NCBI RefSeq assembly: GCF_000350225.1
Contig: NW_005179038.1
Location: forward strand, 58,951-122,950
Length of the DNA stretch: 64,000 nt
From: Chondrus crispus
Taxonomy: Eukaryota > Rhodophyta > Florideophyceae > Gigartinales > Gigartinaceae
Direction of reading: 5' to 3'
Shown: positions 20,677 through 30,953 of the stretch, in pieces
Numbering within the stretch: the stretch's first letter is position 1
Layout of the letters: each line of letters opens with the position of its first letter
The notes under the pieces: model-generated
The model's database searches: none
Told to the model about the DNA's origin: nothing
What the model saw: the letters and a program-made list of their open reading frames with translations, nothing else
Program-made: the position numbers and the translations under genes

Positions 20677-21890
20677 CATGCGTGCGTCCTTGTGAAGGTG
20701 ACGTCGCCGAATGCTGTTAGATCGTGGACTGATAACAGATTGCGCTTGATCTGTGGCGCATGTACGGCGTTGATGGTGATCTCCTTATTCTTCTGCCGTA
20801 TCAGTATTTTTCCAGTGTGAGTGATGCGTGTTCTGTGCCCGCTCGCAGTCTGTGTTAGTGTCCCGTTGCTCTGTCGCATTGTCGCATGGGGTTGTGCAGT
20901 GTGCGTAGGATGAGCTCCGGAGTCTAATATGTATCGGTGGTTACCGTCTTGCTCCTCGTGTTGATCAGCGAATAAACCTTCCAGTAATTGGAGGCGTTCA
21001 TACAACTCGTGTATGTCGCTGTCTGCGTGGTCTATGTTTGCTGTGGCCTGGTATGCGCTGGTGTTGGTCTGGTATCGGCGTGGTCTACGGGTTTGGCAGT
21101 CTGCCGTGTTGTGTGTGATGCTTCCGTGTTTGTTGCACCATTTGCCGTCGTGCCCTTTTGGTTTGTCATAGTGCGTTGGGGCTTTTGTCGCTTTGAGCGG
21201 TCGGGGGTATCTACGGGGTTGGCGTGTGTATGTTTTCCGTGGAGATTTCTAGTTCCCGGGGCTCTGTGCTGGCGGTGCTCGTGCTTGTATGAGCTGTGCT
21301 TGTTGGATGGTGTTTGTGAATTCTCTGATCGTGTTGGGTGGGTGTGTCGCCATCATTATGGCTACAGTGTGCATTTCTGGGTGTTGGGACAGTCCATGGA
21401 TCATGTACCGCACTGTTGTCCTTTCCGAGTCGATGTTCGGATAGCCGGATATTTTCATGCGGTGTCGGATGTCTTAGTGCTTTTGGATGTATTCTGTAAT
21501 CTCTTGGTTCGGACGATATGTTTCGTTCCTTGCCTCGGCGTCCAGGATCTCGTGTTTCTCGATGGAAGAACTGTCTACATTTTGTCTGATTATACCGCAA
21601 ATGGTATGGGGATCGTACCGTAGGATGTGTGGTGGGACGAGTCTGATGATCTCGTCACTCATGCTTTGCATGATGGCTTAGCGAAGCAGATCGCTTTTTT
21701 GTTGCTGTTGTGTTTCTTCGGCGGGGTCTGCTTCTGCTTGTCTCGTGTTGGTGAGATGGGGTTGCGCATCAATGGTGCGTGCATAGATCCCAAGTGCATC
21801 GTACCAGAATGAGAAGTTGGTGGTCGATAGCTTAGGGAGTTTTCCCTGGGGGGCGCACGGTTTGACTCATGTCGAGATCTGCGTGCGTTG
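20677..21890 (-). pseudogene. Copia B gag and protease
   Basis: This minus-strand segment lies between the gypsy 3' end and the copia 5' leader. The protease is recognisable by YILDSGAHPTHT and the downstream INAVHAPQIKRNLLSVHDL block. Gag is recognisable by homology to element C (IIRLVPPHILRYDPHTICGI, EKHEILDAEARN). It is broken in several places. The gypsy element was inserted just downstream of the protease active-site region, so protease and integrase now lie on opposite sides of it. Confidence 0.75.
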
Positions 21891-22026
21891 TGAGAACGAG
21901 GCGGGTTAGTTGTCGCGTTAGTGGTGCGGTTTTCTGTCAGCGCTGCTCGTCGTCGTTCGCGTTTTTTTTTCGTCCCGGTGGCGAGGGTGGATGTTGGACG
22001 GATCGATGTCAGTGGTCAGTCGTGAG

Positions 22027-22036
22027 GCCCATAACC
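22027..22036 (-). other. Copia B primer binding site
   Basis: Directly inside the 5' LTR, the minus strand reads GGTTATGGGCC. This is the complement of the anticodon arm of initiator Met tRNA (GGCCCAUAACC), the same internal, half-tRNA priming used by Drosophila copia. Elements C (41453-41462) and F (GGTTAAGGGC) share it. Confidence 0.75.
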
Positions 22037-22168
22037 TGTGATGCCATGAACACCGATGCCCCTCTCTCCCCTGGGGGGGGCGGCCGGAGGTGACTTTATG
22101 TGCTGAGTTGTAGTGCCCTATGTGGCTGTGCCTTATCTACTGTGCTGACCTATCTGGATGGAGCCACA
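22037..22168 (-). repeat. Copia B 5' LTR
   Basis: This 132-bp LTR starts at the inner type of start (TGTGGCTCCATCCAGA) and ends GGCATCACA. It matches 5803-5944 of the 3' LTR apart from the length of the G-run. Confidence 0.85.
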
Positions 22169-22319
22169 GCGATGCCAAGATCAGACCGATGCCTCCGACC
22201 CTCGAAGGTGGTCGGAGCGCCGGCGGCTTTATTTGCGTGTAACCTATCGGTGCCTTAAGGGCTGTGCCCTATCTTTGGGCGGTGCACTATCTGGGTGGAA
22301 CCACAGCCTCTGACTCCAC

Positions 22320-22457
22320 TATGATCCTATGGACCCCGATGCCCCCCCTTCCTCGAGTCTTTGGGCGCTTGCCAGCGGTGACTTTATTGTGTAAGTCTCG
22401 TGCCCTATTGGCTACTTCTTATCGTAGGTCTGTGACTTGTCTCTGGATGAAACCACA
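22320..22457 (-). repeat. Solo or fragmentary copia-family LTR
   Basis: On the minus strand this reads TGTGGTTTCATCCAGA through a TGGACCCCGATGCC-like equivalent (GGGGCATCGGGGTCCATAGGATCATA). It is about 138 bp and diverged from the neighbouring LTR at 22174-22305. It has no internal region and no clear target duplication. Together these form a small pile of three LTRs of one superfamily at 22037-22457. Confidence 0.6.
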
Positions 22458-22482
22458 AGTACACAGAGCGCCGCGTGCCAAC

Positions 22483-23897
22483 CAGTGTTGGGCGGGCATG
22501 GGGTCTACCCCTTGCCTCGAGGGGCAAGGAACAACGGTAGGGCATATCGTTGACCTTGCTGCGGCAGCAAGGGGCAAGCTTGACTTGACCCTTGCCCTCT
22601 GACAAGGGTCAAGGCCCCTTGCTGCGGGCAAGGGCATGCCCTGTGGGGCAACCAAAAAGGCATGGGGCTCAACAAGGGTCCAAGGAAAGGGGCAAGGGGC
22701 TCAAAAAATGGGCAAGGCACAAGGCATGGACCTTTCGTCGGTTTGTATAAGGGCTAACAATAAGATTGTATATTGGAACATATGAACCATCGTTGAAGGG
22801 AGTGGGGTCGCGGTTGGTCATGGTCGTGGTGGTCACAGGAAAGTACTCTCATTATCTACATCGATATCCTTGATCTCATTCAATTCCTCCTCCAACTTAA
22901 CTCCATCGTCTGCAAAGTCCTCTTCCCTTTTAAAAATTGATCCTGGAGCTTTATCAGGATAGTTCAGTGATATCTACATCATATTTTCCATCAGCTTTAC
23001 CGTAGCGCTATTTCTCCGCTGCTGTGATATTACACCGGCGAGACTGAATGCTCTCTCGCTATCCGTTTTGGATGGAGGGATGCCAAGAATATGTCTGGCA
23101 ACTTCTGCCACACGCGGAAAGCGTCCTGAGCAATCCTTTAACCATCTCAGTGCGGCTCTGGTGCTTTCCTTTGTACCTGAAATGTCCCCACGTCCACTGT
23201 ACGGTTCGGAACGGAACCTAGCGAGTTCTTCCTTGGCAAGACCTAAGCAAGAGATAGTTTGCTTCTCATCTAACAATCTGAAGTCATAGCTCATTGGTCT
23301 TGCATTCGCCTGTGATGTTATATCCATGCCGGTCAATGATTGTCGCCCGTTCAATCGTTTGCTCTCTTTTGAATTTAAAATCATAGGGATCAGAATCTTC
23401 TGATCATACTTGTCAATCATATGCCGAAAAAGTTGCAAATCCTCCCCAAGTATTACACGAACAAGTCCAAGGTGCGTGTGGCGTGGATCAAGGCACAACC
23501 ACAATACCATATGCGCCTTGCTTTCCTCGAATGAATGGAAACAGTCAGTGATGGGGCACAGACCGACTGTTACGGCTTCACACATAGCATGCTTCACATA
23601 GCGGAGCTCCTGTTCATATGTTCCCCTCACGATGAGGGTAGATCGAGCGTGAAGCAGTATGGGCTGAGGCGATACTTTGACACTCGCCGTCTCGATACTT
23701 TGAGTGAGTATCCTCCAGTATGAATAAGGGATACGGCAAGGGGTGGGGCAGGGTAGGGCAAGGTATGGGACAGGGTGGGGAAAGGGGTGGGGCAAGGGGT
23801 GAGGCAAAGGTAAAAGGTTTATACATGCCCCGCGTACAAGAGACACACAACAGACCATGCTGCTCGTACAAGGGTCAAGCATGCCCGCCCAACACTG
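22483..23897 (-). mobile_element. hAT element, short, with perfect 8-bp target duplication
   Basis: This 1,415-bp DNA transposon is bounded by 18-bp inverted ends CAGTGTTGGGCGGGCATG and flanked on both sides by GTGCCAAC (22475-22482 and 23898-23905). The 8-bp duplication and CAGTG ends are diagnostic for hAT. Inside is only the C-terminal part of a transposase (22974 to about 23712). Two G/C-rich simple-sequence blocks lie near the ends, 22500-22720 and 23720-23817, with units like GGGGCAAG. Too short for a whole transposase, it must have been moved by an enzyme supplied elsewhere. Confidence 0.93.
22974..23712 (-). pseudogene. hAT transposase C-terminal fragment
   Basis: The open frame encodes roughly 245 residues of the C-terminal half of a hAT transposase and ends at 22974. 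The C-terminal dimerisation motif is clear: ILGIPPSKTDSERAFSLAG followed by ISQQRRNS. The RNase H-like catalytic residues that lie upstream in full hAT transposases (usually over 600 residues) are missing apart from the distal part. The open frame happens to continue rightward through the inverted end and into flanking DNA up to 24116; I regard that extension as chance. Confidence 0.75.
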
Positions 23898-23905
23898 GTG
23901 CCAAC

Positions 23906-25066
23906 CATTCCCGCTCGAGCGTTCTTCGCTGAGTACCGTATTCCGCGGCGAGCGGGCATGATTCCCATGTAAAGCATGCATACCAGTAGCACGCACACAC
24001 GTAACACAAGTAGCAGCTGTTCTGGAAAAGAGGCGACCCTCGTCCGCCGCCGCCTTATACAGTAGTGCGCCACGACCTGAAGATGCAGTAAACTGAGCCA
24101 TCGTTCCTAGCACCACACGTGCATTCTGCGCGAGCCGAGCCAGGCGTTCGTAGAGGGAAGGGTGCGTTTTGGCTTCGCAAAATTACGATAAGCCTTCGTC
24201 ACCGTCTTCTGTCTCCGTCATCCAGTGAGTGTAGCAAAGCCAAGAGCAGAGGAGGCAAGTTTTTACTTTGCCTGTGATGGTCGTGAAGGATTTCTGGAAG
24301 CTAACGTTTGCCTGTGACTTCGACGACGGGTGACGGGGGCCATAGTGTCAGTGACGCAACGTCGACAGCCGTGATGCCATTCTTAAGTGACCCGAGGGTC
24401 AACAGCCTCTTTGTGCGTAACTGCACAAGTACAGCAGTGGGAGTTCATTGAGAAGGATACTGTACTGTAGATGAGTAAAAACGAGTGCCTTTGCACCTCT
24501 TTCCGGCCAACAGTCATGCTAAGGGCTGGTAATTTGGTCCACGAGATTTCTCGGAGAGAGAATGGAACTTTGACACTTCCATCTTGACGTAGTTAGAGCT
24601 GGGAAGAAAGAATCCAGCAGGAGTGGTACTCTCAGTTGTAGTGAGTTGATAGCAAAACACCAGTGTTCGTGCGGTACGAGAGCAGGTTCGCCGTGACGCC
24701 TTGCTACATCTCCTCAACGTTGAACTACACACACTCAAAAACTTAAAAAACTCCTGGTAGTATCAGATTGACGCAAAGTATACAAAGTTCTGCGAGGATG
24801 TGTGAACACATACGTCTCTCATAAGATCCTTTAAGGCAAAGTACGAGCCCGAAGGACCGACAGTCTTGCACAAGGAAGTTTAAGGCACTCCTTCTAATAA
24901 TAAGTACACATTATGTCATGTCACCGTTGCTTTAGATGCCGTGGGACAGTCCACAGTCTCTGCATTGTGCAGATGTCAAGATTGTAGCATGTTCATCCTA
25001 CGGACTTGCATACGTGGATCTTCGATTGATAGGCATTAGCAGGCCTACTAGAGCTGCCTAGATGAC
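23906..25066. other. Intergenic spacer, nothing recognised
   Basis: This holds the flank of the hAT element and about 1.1 kb of ordinary-composition sequence. I see no convincing gene, repeat end or RNA gene here. A short minus-strand frame (24514-24738) has no features. Confidence 0.4.
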
Positions 25067-25471
25067 TCAAGAGTCAGGCTCTTTTTCCCTGACATTAGTC
25101 ACGAGTTCCTCAATAGCAGCCTTGATGTTCTGAGATGTGAGAGCAGAAACTTCAACATCTTGCCCGACTTTGTCAAACATTCCCATAAAATGCATAGACC
25201 GCAGGACATGTGGTTTGATACAGACCTTGAAACTAGAGGTGGTCATGGTAGGCACCTATTTTTTCTTCTCCTCGACATCTAACTCATATTCCTCTCGAGC
25301 TGAAATGAACTTAATCATTTGCTTTGGGTCCAGACTTCTCAAAACAGGATGCCTGATGACATCGAAAACGACTGAGTTGCGGTAGTCGACTCTGTCTGCC
25401 TCTGGATTATTCAAACTGGGAGCGATCATGTTGACTCCCAGTGAAGCGAGTTCTCGGTTAAGCCTCGGCAT
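25067..25471 (-). pseudogene. Possible retroelement gag-like remnant
   Basis: The minus strand reads as two adjoining stretches rich in Lys, Glu and Val, including RHPVLRSLDPKQMIKFISA with REEYEL and a following SFKVCIKPHVLRSM. The style resembles N-terminal gag regions of LTR elements, but no zinc knuckle, protease or LTR lies nearby. If it is such a remnant, it is broken. It could equally be a host-gene relic. Confidence 0.3.
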
Positions 25472-25837
25472 TCACAGAAAAACACAGAACAATACAGAAA
25501 TCGTACGAAAGTGGTTCCGCGGAACAGTTTTAAACTGTGGCCACTCCTGCACGATGCGAAGTCCTTCACGACCAATGCTCTGACACTGATCCTTTTTTAC
25601 TTGGTGAGGTCAACTGCAGTACTCATACTATCTCCAGTTGTCCCTCTGGCAGGTCGGAACTTGCTACTCAGGTTACTTCGCCCGTGGGTGTCCTGCTTCT
25701 GCTGCATCCGCATGAGTCACTATTTCATGTCCCATTCAGAAGGCCCGTTACAAATACTAATATCAACTATCATCTTTGGGCAGCAGCCCAAAAAAGGGAA
25801 CACGACATTCTCGTTGCTATTTGTCGGGAATATATAG

Positions 25838-26424
25838 GTCCGGAATGCGAATACCACAGTTATGCGTCAGTTCAAAATTTCAGAGCGAACCATCCGAAAC
25901 ATCAAACGCTCTCTTCCTTTACTCCAACAAATTGTGACCAACACCGCTACAACGCTCGGAACAAAGACTTTGCACCCTGCGATGTGGAGGAATGGATTGA
26001 GATCGAGACTAATGAGCTTGTGGCAGAAGCTTCTATTAGTGATGCTTGCGATTCAATACATTATGGTGGAGAGCTACAGAATCAGTCTGCCAGTGATGCT
26101 ATGATGGATGATTGTGTGGCAGAAGACGAGTGTGAAATTACGGAGAGGCGGGCCGTACCGAGTGCTGTAGTGCTAGCAAGGTTGTTTGGGTCTTTGGAGA
26201 GTCTGGGTGTGGAGTGCGATGTGAGCAATGCCTTATCGCACTTGAGGTCCGCAAAACGAGCTTTTCTAGAAGCTAGGCATGAGAGACAGGGTCAGGCAAC
26301 AACAGCAGACTCTAATAACAGAGTTCTGGCATGGTATTGATTCTGCCATCTGATTGTGACGCTCCGAATTAGTGCTGTATTATTAGTCTTTACAAGTGGC
26401 GGCACTAATGGGTAGGGTCGAATG
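25838..26424 (+). mobile_element. Pogo/Tigger-type transposon copy 1, partial
   Basis: From about 25838 this copy matches 30418-30655 and 33898-34233 almost base for base. It starts inside the helix-turn-helix region (MRQFKISERTIRNIKRSLP), which resembles CENP-B/pogo N-terminal domains. It retains the right inverted end (GGCACTAATGGGTAGGGTCG then AATG and TA at 26425). The left end and first part of the gene are absent, replaced by unrelated DNA. It contains the intact, uninterrupted site into which the LINE is inserted in copy 2. Confidence 0.75.
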
Positions 26425-26426
26425 TA

Positions 26427-28190
26427 CTGTTGTAGGTTCTCGGCACCGGTCGGTGAATGTGCCACGTGTGCCGTAGAAATTAATCCTTTATGGGTAACAG
26501 TACTGTAGTATATTTGGTCCTCACCTGTTTTCTCGCTCGTTTCTGGTTTCACATGTGACGTTGGACGTCTTGTCGTGATCCATAGCAATTATTTGACATC
26601 TGTATTTCACACCGTAACTGCCCCAAAGCGTGAGGCAACGTCCACATAGTGAATGTCAAGAACAATCGGGGAGGCTTTCTGGCAGGTCTTGACGACAACT
26701 ATTTACGGATGACATTTTTATACGTACAGTATCCTGCTGTCTGACTCGCATCTGGTTAATGTGTAGCACAGGCGCATCTACACGTACTGTTTTGGGACCC
26801 GATATCGTCTGCTGTCCACACACTAAATGGAGCCATTCGTGAATGGGCATCCTGCATGACTTGCGCGGAAGATGTGACCTACAGTACCTTTTTACTCCAT
26901 GCCTCCTCCCTCCATCACTGCCTTTTCCCGATGCCTCGAGACCATTTCTCGAGAAAATTATGCGAAAGCATAACTTCGCCCTTCGTCGATTCCTCAGCTT
27001 ACTCATGCACTCTCCGCACATCCTCTGATATCCATTAACATGTTGGCTGTAGATTCCCCACAGTTTGTGTTGGGCCGAAGCTGAATGTGTTTTTCTTTTG
27101 CCCAAGACTTGCGCGCCGTTTGTCGGTATATCGAAAGCCGTCCGGACGGATTATAAAGTGCCGCAGGTTTCTACAATATGCTTTCTGGTGGCACTGTTGT
27201 CAACATCCGGCTATTGAAGACACTTTTTCATTTGCTGGCAGGGGGCATTGCGATGCTTGTACCGTAGTGATCAGATCTGCTCGGTTCGAGGGGTCGGCTG
27301 CCAGAGCTGTCTCGAATGTGTCAGGCAAGAAGAAGTGCGGTACAGTAACCGTGTTTAATTGTGCAATCAGATGAAGATGGCATGACGTGCATGATCGGTG
27401 CAAAAACCAATCTCGAGATGGCCCTGATTCATTCAAGAGAATGAACGACTTTTCTACGCAATTTATCGAAAAAAGTTCAGATGCAATTCAAAGTGACTTA
27501 TTATCCAGGTTACAGTATTGTTCGGCAGCGGGTACAAGGTATTAAATCACTATGTATAGCACAATAGATGACAGTCATCATCAAAGCGTTGCGGCCTGCG
27601 CTTGCCTCGGATGTGGGGATATTGAGATGCTCGCCGCAAAGTAACTTTACGGCGCGTTACTCTGAATATTGCATCCCCATGCCAATCAATTAAAATCTGC
27701 ACTCCTTGAGTTGCGAAATACTACAGCGCCCACTTCCTTGTACATTTGAGCCCGATGAGGCGAAGCATGAGTGCTTTGCTCGTATATGTGTCTCTTTTGT
27801 GACAGTCCTCGAACTCACTGCTGCGCAGCACTTTAGTATGCACTATCGACGGAGCTTTCGACGGAGCTCCCTGCACTGTATTCACAATCTGCTTGTGTTA
27901 TAATACCAGCCGTGAGGCAAAAAAGTTCAAAGCAATGATATAGAAACAAGAATAGTCTTTCTGATGGCTTCACAATAGTAAGGGTTTAACCATGAACGGT
28001 CAGCTTTTATTTAGGGCAAAAGATACATGACGTCAACGGAGGGCTCGGGCAGTCGGACGTGACAGCGAGTGACAGAAACGTGTAGAGCATTTCAGGAACG
28101 GGGCAGAGATGTCATCGCTGACGTGAGATACGTTGTTTCGCGACTGGGTAAACTTGTAAAATTGATTGGCTAAGTGCTTCGGCTACATTT
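26427..28190. other. Spacer with no recognisable gene
   Basis: About 1.8 kb separates Tigger copy 1 from the PAZ-like remnant. Open frames here (for example 26656-27105 on the minus strand) begin without ATG and show no domain signature. No repeat structure or RNA gene is evident by eye. Confidence 0.4.
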
Positions 28191-28199
28191 GATCTCAAT

Positions 28200-28957
28200 A
28201 AGTGCCCTGAACACCTTTTGCAATACGACCACATCGCAGGAAGAGGCCAGTGTCAAAACCAAGCACACTAATAGAGAGCCTTCGCGGGCGATCATGTGCA
28301 ACTTTCACGTGGCGAATGGGGGTGAATACGCCCGCTTTCAACAGATCAATGGCGTTCTTTATCTGTTCCAGTGTATGCTCGCAGTGGAAAAGTAGCGTGA
28401 AACACTGCTATCATCTTGTTCGGATCTCGTCTTGGGGCACAGTGCACGAGCACCAGCTGCATCGTGTAGGGCAAATAGACTGGATCCCCCAGTCCCCCAA
28501 CAATGACTAAAGTAGGATAATGCGCACACAAGGATTGGTATGCTTGCCTTATTGGGAACCTGAGGCAGTGACAGCCGTCGTTGCCTTCCCCAGTGTCTGC
28601 CTCTGACAGCCATAAATTTCCTGTGTCTGCAGTGAGGTGTAGATGATGACATCTACGTTTCCACTGCAGACTCAGCACTGGGAACATAGATGTCATCATC
28701 TTGGGCCGTTCGATAAGTGACTTTCCTCCGAAAGACAATTCTATGGAGAGCATGCCCCCACGGATGTGAAGAAGGAGAACTCTGGAGACAATGAACGTGT
28801 AGTTGTGAGACAGAAATTTGCTTTTCTTGTGTGCGATGTGGTGCGTAACTTGTCTACTTCGCCACATTCCTGAAATGGATGACTTGCGGGCAGACTGAAG
28901 AGAACTGTTTATTCGGGCCAAACAGCTTCGCCACGTACACGAATAAGCGAAACCCAT
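28200..28957 (-). pseudogene. Possible PAZ-domain (Argonaute-type) gene remnant
   Basis: A 203-codon frame from an ATG at 28957 contains a run that resembles the C-terminal part of a PAZ domain: RFPIRQAYQSLCAHYPTLVI, then a Gly-rich turn and DPVYLPYTMQLVLVHCAP. This parallels the Argonaute pattern of a YF-x-Y helix, YP-x-LP, a short loop, YLP-x-E-x-C and then a P/Q-rich turn. Upstream, RQVTHHIAHKKSKF could match the VTH strand. After a frame change near 28380, another frame reads CEHTLEQIKNAIDLLKAGVF, which could match the linker helix after PAZ. PAZ binds the 3' end of small RNAs. No Mid or PIWI domain follows, so this is at best a fragment. It sits 112 bp from the divergent cysteine-rich gene. 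I rely on pattern memory only; it could be a false match. Confidence 0.35.
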
Positions 28958-29068
28958 CAGTACTTAAACGCACCTGTGTGTCCTCCTCACTCCCATCGCA
29001 GTCATCCAGCACAAACAACTTTCTCAATCATCCTTACAACCTACCACCCACTCCCACAAACCGAAACG

Positions 29069-29539
29069 ATGAAGCTGTCTCTGTTCTTCGCTCTGTTGAG
29101 CGTCACCCTCGTCTCCGTTCTGGCATCGGGCGACATGGAGGCGGTCTCCAGGCAACCGTTTGCCTGCCCGTGCCAGTGCCGCGCCGGGCGTGGGAGGAGG
29201 GCTGTGCGCCGCGTCTGTCGCCGCTTTCGTTTTCGCTTCTGTGAGATAAGTGACTGCGATGTCCGCGGCCGCCCTGCTATTCAGTGCTGCGACCCCGAAC
29301 CAACCGTTTCGGCATCACCGAGCATGTCTGCCAGTGCCTCTCCAACCATGTCTGCCAGTGCCTCTCCCACCATCTCTGCCAGCGCTTCTTCTACCCCGAA
29401 GCCCGGGAAGCCTCCCTGCCCTTGCGTCTGCACGACCCGGTTCCGTGCCAGGAGGCAGTGTCGCCGGTACAGGTACTGCAGCGTCGTCCGCTGCACGGAG
29501 ACCTTCCCTCGTGGCGCTCCCAAGTTCGAATGCTGCTAG
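29069..29539 (+). CDS. Secreted two-domain cysteine-rich protein, diverged paralogue
   Basis: This encodes 156 residues from the ATG at 29069. The signal peptide spans about residues 1-19 (MKLSLFFALLSVTLVSVLA). Module 1 has Cys at 33, 35, 37, 50, 58, 63, 73, 74; module 2 at 117, 119, 121, 131, 137, 142, 155, 156, the last two being the C-terminus. The linker is a tandem SASPTM/SASPTI-like repeat. The layout is identical to the arm copies at 2746-3225 and 37104-37583, but sequence identity outside the cysteines is low, so this is an old paralogue under constraint on its disulphide framework. The modules are very basic (RAGRGRRAVRRVCRRFRFRF), which favours an antimicrobial or polyanion-binding role. 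A CTTAAA box lies about 100 bp upstream and AATAAA 118 bp downstream. Confidence 0.85.
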   Translation: MKLSLFFALLSVTLVSVLASGDMEAVSRQPFACPCQCRAGRGRRAVRRVCRRFRFRFCEISDCDVRGRPAIQCCDPEPTVSASPSMSASASPTMSASASPTISASASSTPKPGKPPCPCVCTTRFRARRQCRRYRYCSVVRCTETFPRGAPKFECC

Positions 29540-29656
29540 ATTTAGCTTTGGCACGCCCACCCGGAATCGGGTTATGGACATGGTGGATTGAAAATGTCAG
29601 TGTGCTGCGATCGTTAAGATGAAATCTCCGAGATTCTAGGAAAAAAGGTCCCTTTG

Positions 29657-29662
29657 AATAAA
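29657..29662 (+). terminator. Polyadenylation signal of the cysteine-rich gene
   Basis: AATAAA lies 118 bp after the stop codon of the 29069-29539 gene and is the first canonical signal on that strand. Confidence 0.5.
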
Positions 29663-30157
29663 AGAAAACGTGCCGTACGAACATCTGTGTTTTGTGTGCT
29701 CCAGTAGTGCAAAGTTCTTTTGATCTAGTCGCCTCCTGCCTTGATCCTGGGTAGTGTCCCATGTGCAATTTGACAGCCAGGTAAGACAGCTGGGGGGCAG
29801 TGGCCCGAACTGATGCGTTCACTGAGTGCACAAACCAGATAAATTGCATGATGCCGTCGTCGTGCTTTCGCTTTCGGACTCGACATCAACTCGTTGGCAG
29901 CGACTGTTCACCTGTCTCTCGTTCTCCGGATCGCTGCATGAACAAGCCCACTGCCGTGAAAGTTCATAACCGCGTCCGAGAGCGGGACATGTCTCGCTCT
30001 GTGCATCTCATGGCGTTGTATTCTGATACAGGGAAGAGCTAGTAATACCTTGTGGTTCAGTATGGATAACTCTGGGTTCTGTCACACTGTAAAAGTGCAA
30101 CGACTGACTCAACCTAGTCGGCTTGGCTATCGACACAGTCAACAATAAAACTTGAAA
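29663..30157. other. Spacer, nothing recognised
   Basis: About 500 bp between the cysteine-rich gene and Tigger copy 2 shows no gene or repeat that I can identify. Confidence 0.4.
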
Positions 30158-30953
30158 TACAGGGGGGGGGGGGGGGGACGCGCAATAGTGCCGCTTTTAT
30201 TATTGCCACCCTCGAATTAGTGCCGCCAAAACCGGCAGACACAGGTTCTGCCACGTGTCATGCACGACGTCGTCATCGCCCACTCCTCATGCGCCTCAGC
30301 TCAATTGGTGATGGCACCTCACTCGAAGACCCTAACATGATTCCTGAAAAGATCGCCAAAGCGAAGCGTACGCGCCCTATGATTGCACAGAAAATCGAGG
30401 TTGGGCATCTGCTGCAGGTCGGGAATGCGAATACCACAGTTATGCGTCAGTTCAAAATTTCAGAGCGAACTATCCGAAACATCAAACGCTCTCTTCCTTT
30501 ACTCCAACAAATTGTGACCAACACCGCTACAACGCTCGGAACAAAGACTTTGCACCCTGCGATGTGGAGGAATGGATTGAGATCGAGACTAATGAGCTTG
30601 TGGCAGAAGCTTCTATTAGTGATGCTTGCGATTCAATACATTATGGTGGAGAGCTTTCGTACGATTTTTATTCAAATTCTACGAGGGACCGATGCTGTAA
30701 TGACGGGGCAGGCGTCAAGGGGTCACAATTGGACTGGATGGGAAAGGGCTGCGCCGTGGTACGGCATGCGGGCGAGGGTTGCAGAGGCGACGCTTGACCA
30801 GATCGCGAAACTGAGGCGTTGCTGGAGGCGGTGCTTGGCGGTGCCATATGTAGATGACGTGCGGCGCGCGATGAGGTGAGCGTGGGTCTCTCGCACGCCA
30901 GTAGTGCGCGCGCTAGGCGTGCCCAGCGTGTCGAACGCGAGGGGTACGAAATC

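Larger units (their letters stand above)
5803..22168 (-). mobile_element. Copia element B, nested host of gypsy insertions
   Basis: This is a minus-strand Ty1/copia element bounded by LTRs at 5803-6004 and 22037-22168, with target duplication GTGAT (5798-5802) and GCGAT (22169-22173), which differ by one base. Without the two gypsy insertions it would be about 4.7 kb, normal for copia. Parts from right to left: 5' LTR, primer site, gag, protease, integrase, RT, RNase H, 3' LTR. It is broken, with several disabling changes in addition to the two insertions. It is older than both gypsy insertions it contains. Confidence 0.9.
5797..22305 (-). repeat. Copia-family LTR at the left inner boundary, split by element B
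   Basis: TGTGAT at 5797-5802 and the segment 22174-22305 together make one minus-strand LTR (GCCAAGATCAG through GGTGGAACCACA), separated by copia element B and its GTGAT/GCGAT target duplication. The LTR has no matching 5-bp duplication of its own: GTGAT precedes it and GCCTC follows it. This is what a recombination junction rather than a simple insertion would leave. It marks the exact end of the left inverted-duplication arm. Confidence 0.7.

Noticed and set aside
22500-22720. Tandem GGGGCAAG blocks considered as a CRISPR or satellite array
   Set aside because: Units are irregular without unique spacers, lie inside the hAT element, and the genome is eukaryotic.
23720-24116. N-terminal extension of the hAT reading frame
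   Set aside because: It runs through the inverted end and out of the transposon, so it cannot be part of the transposase.
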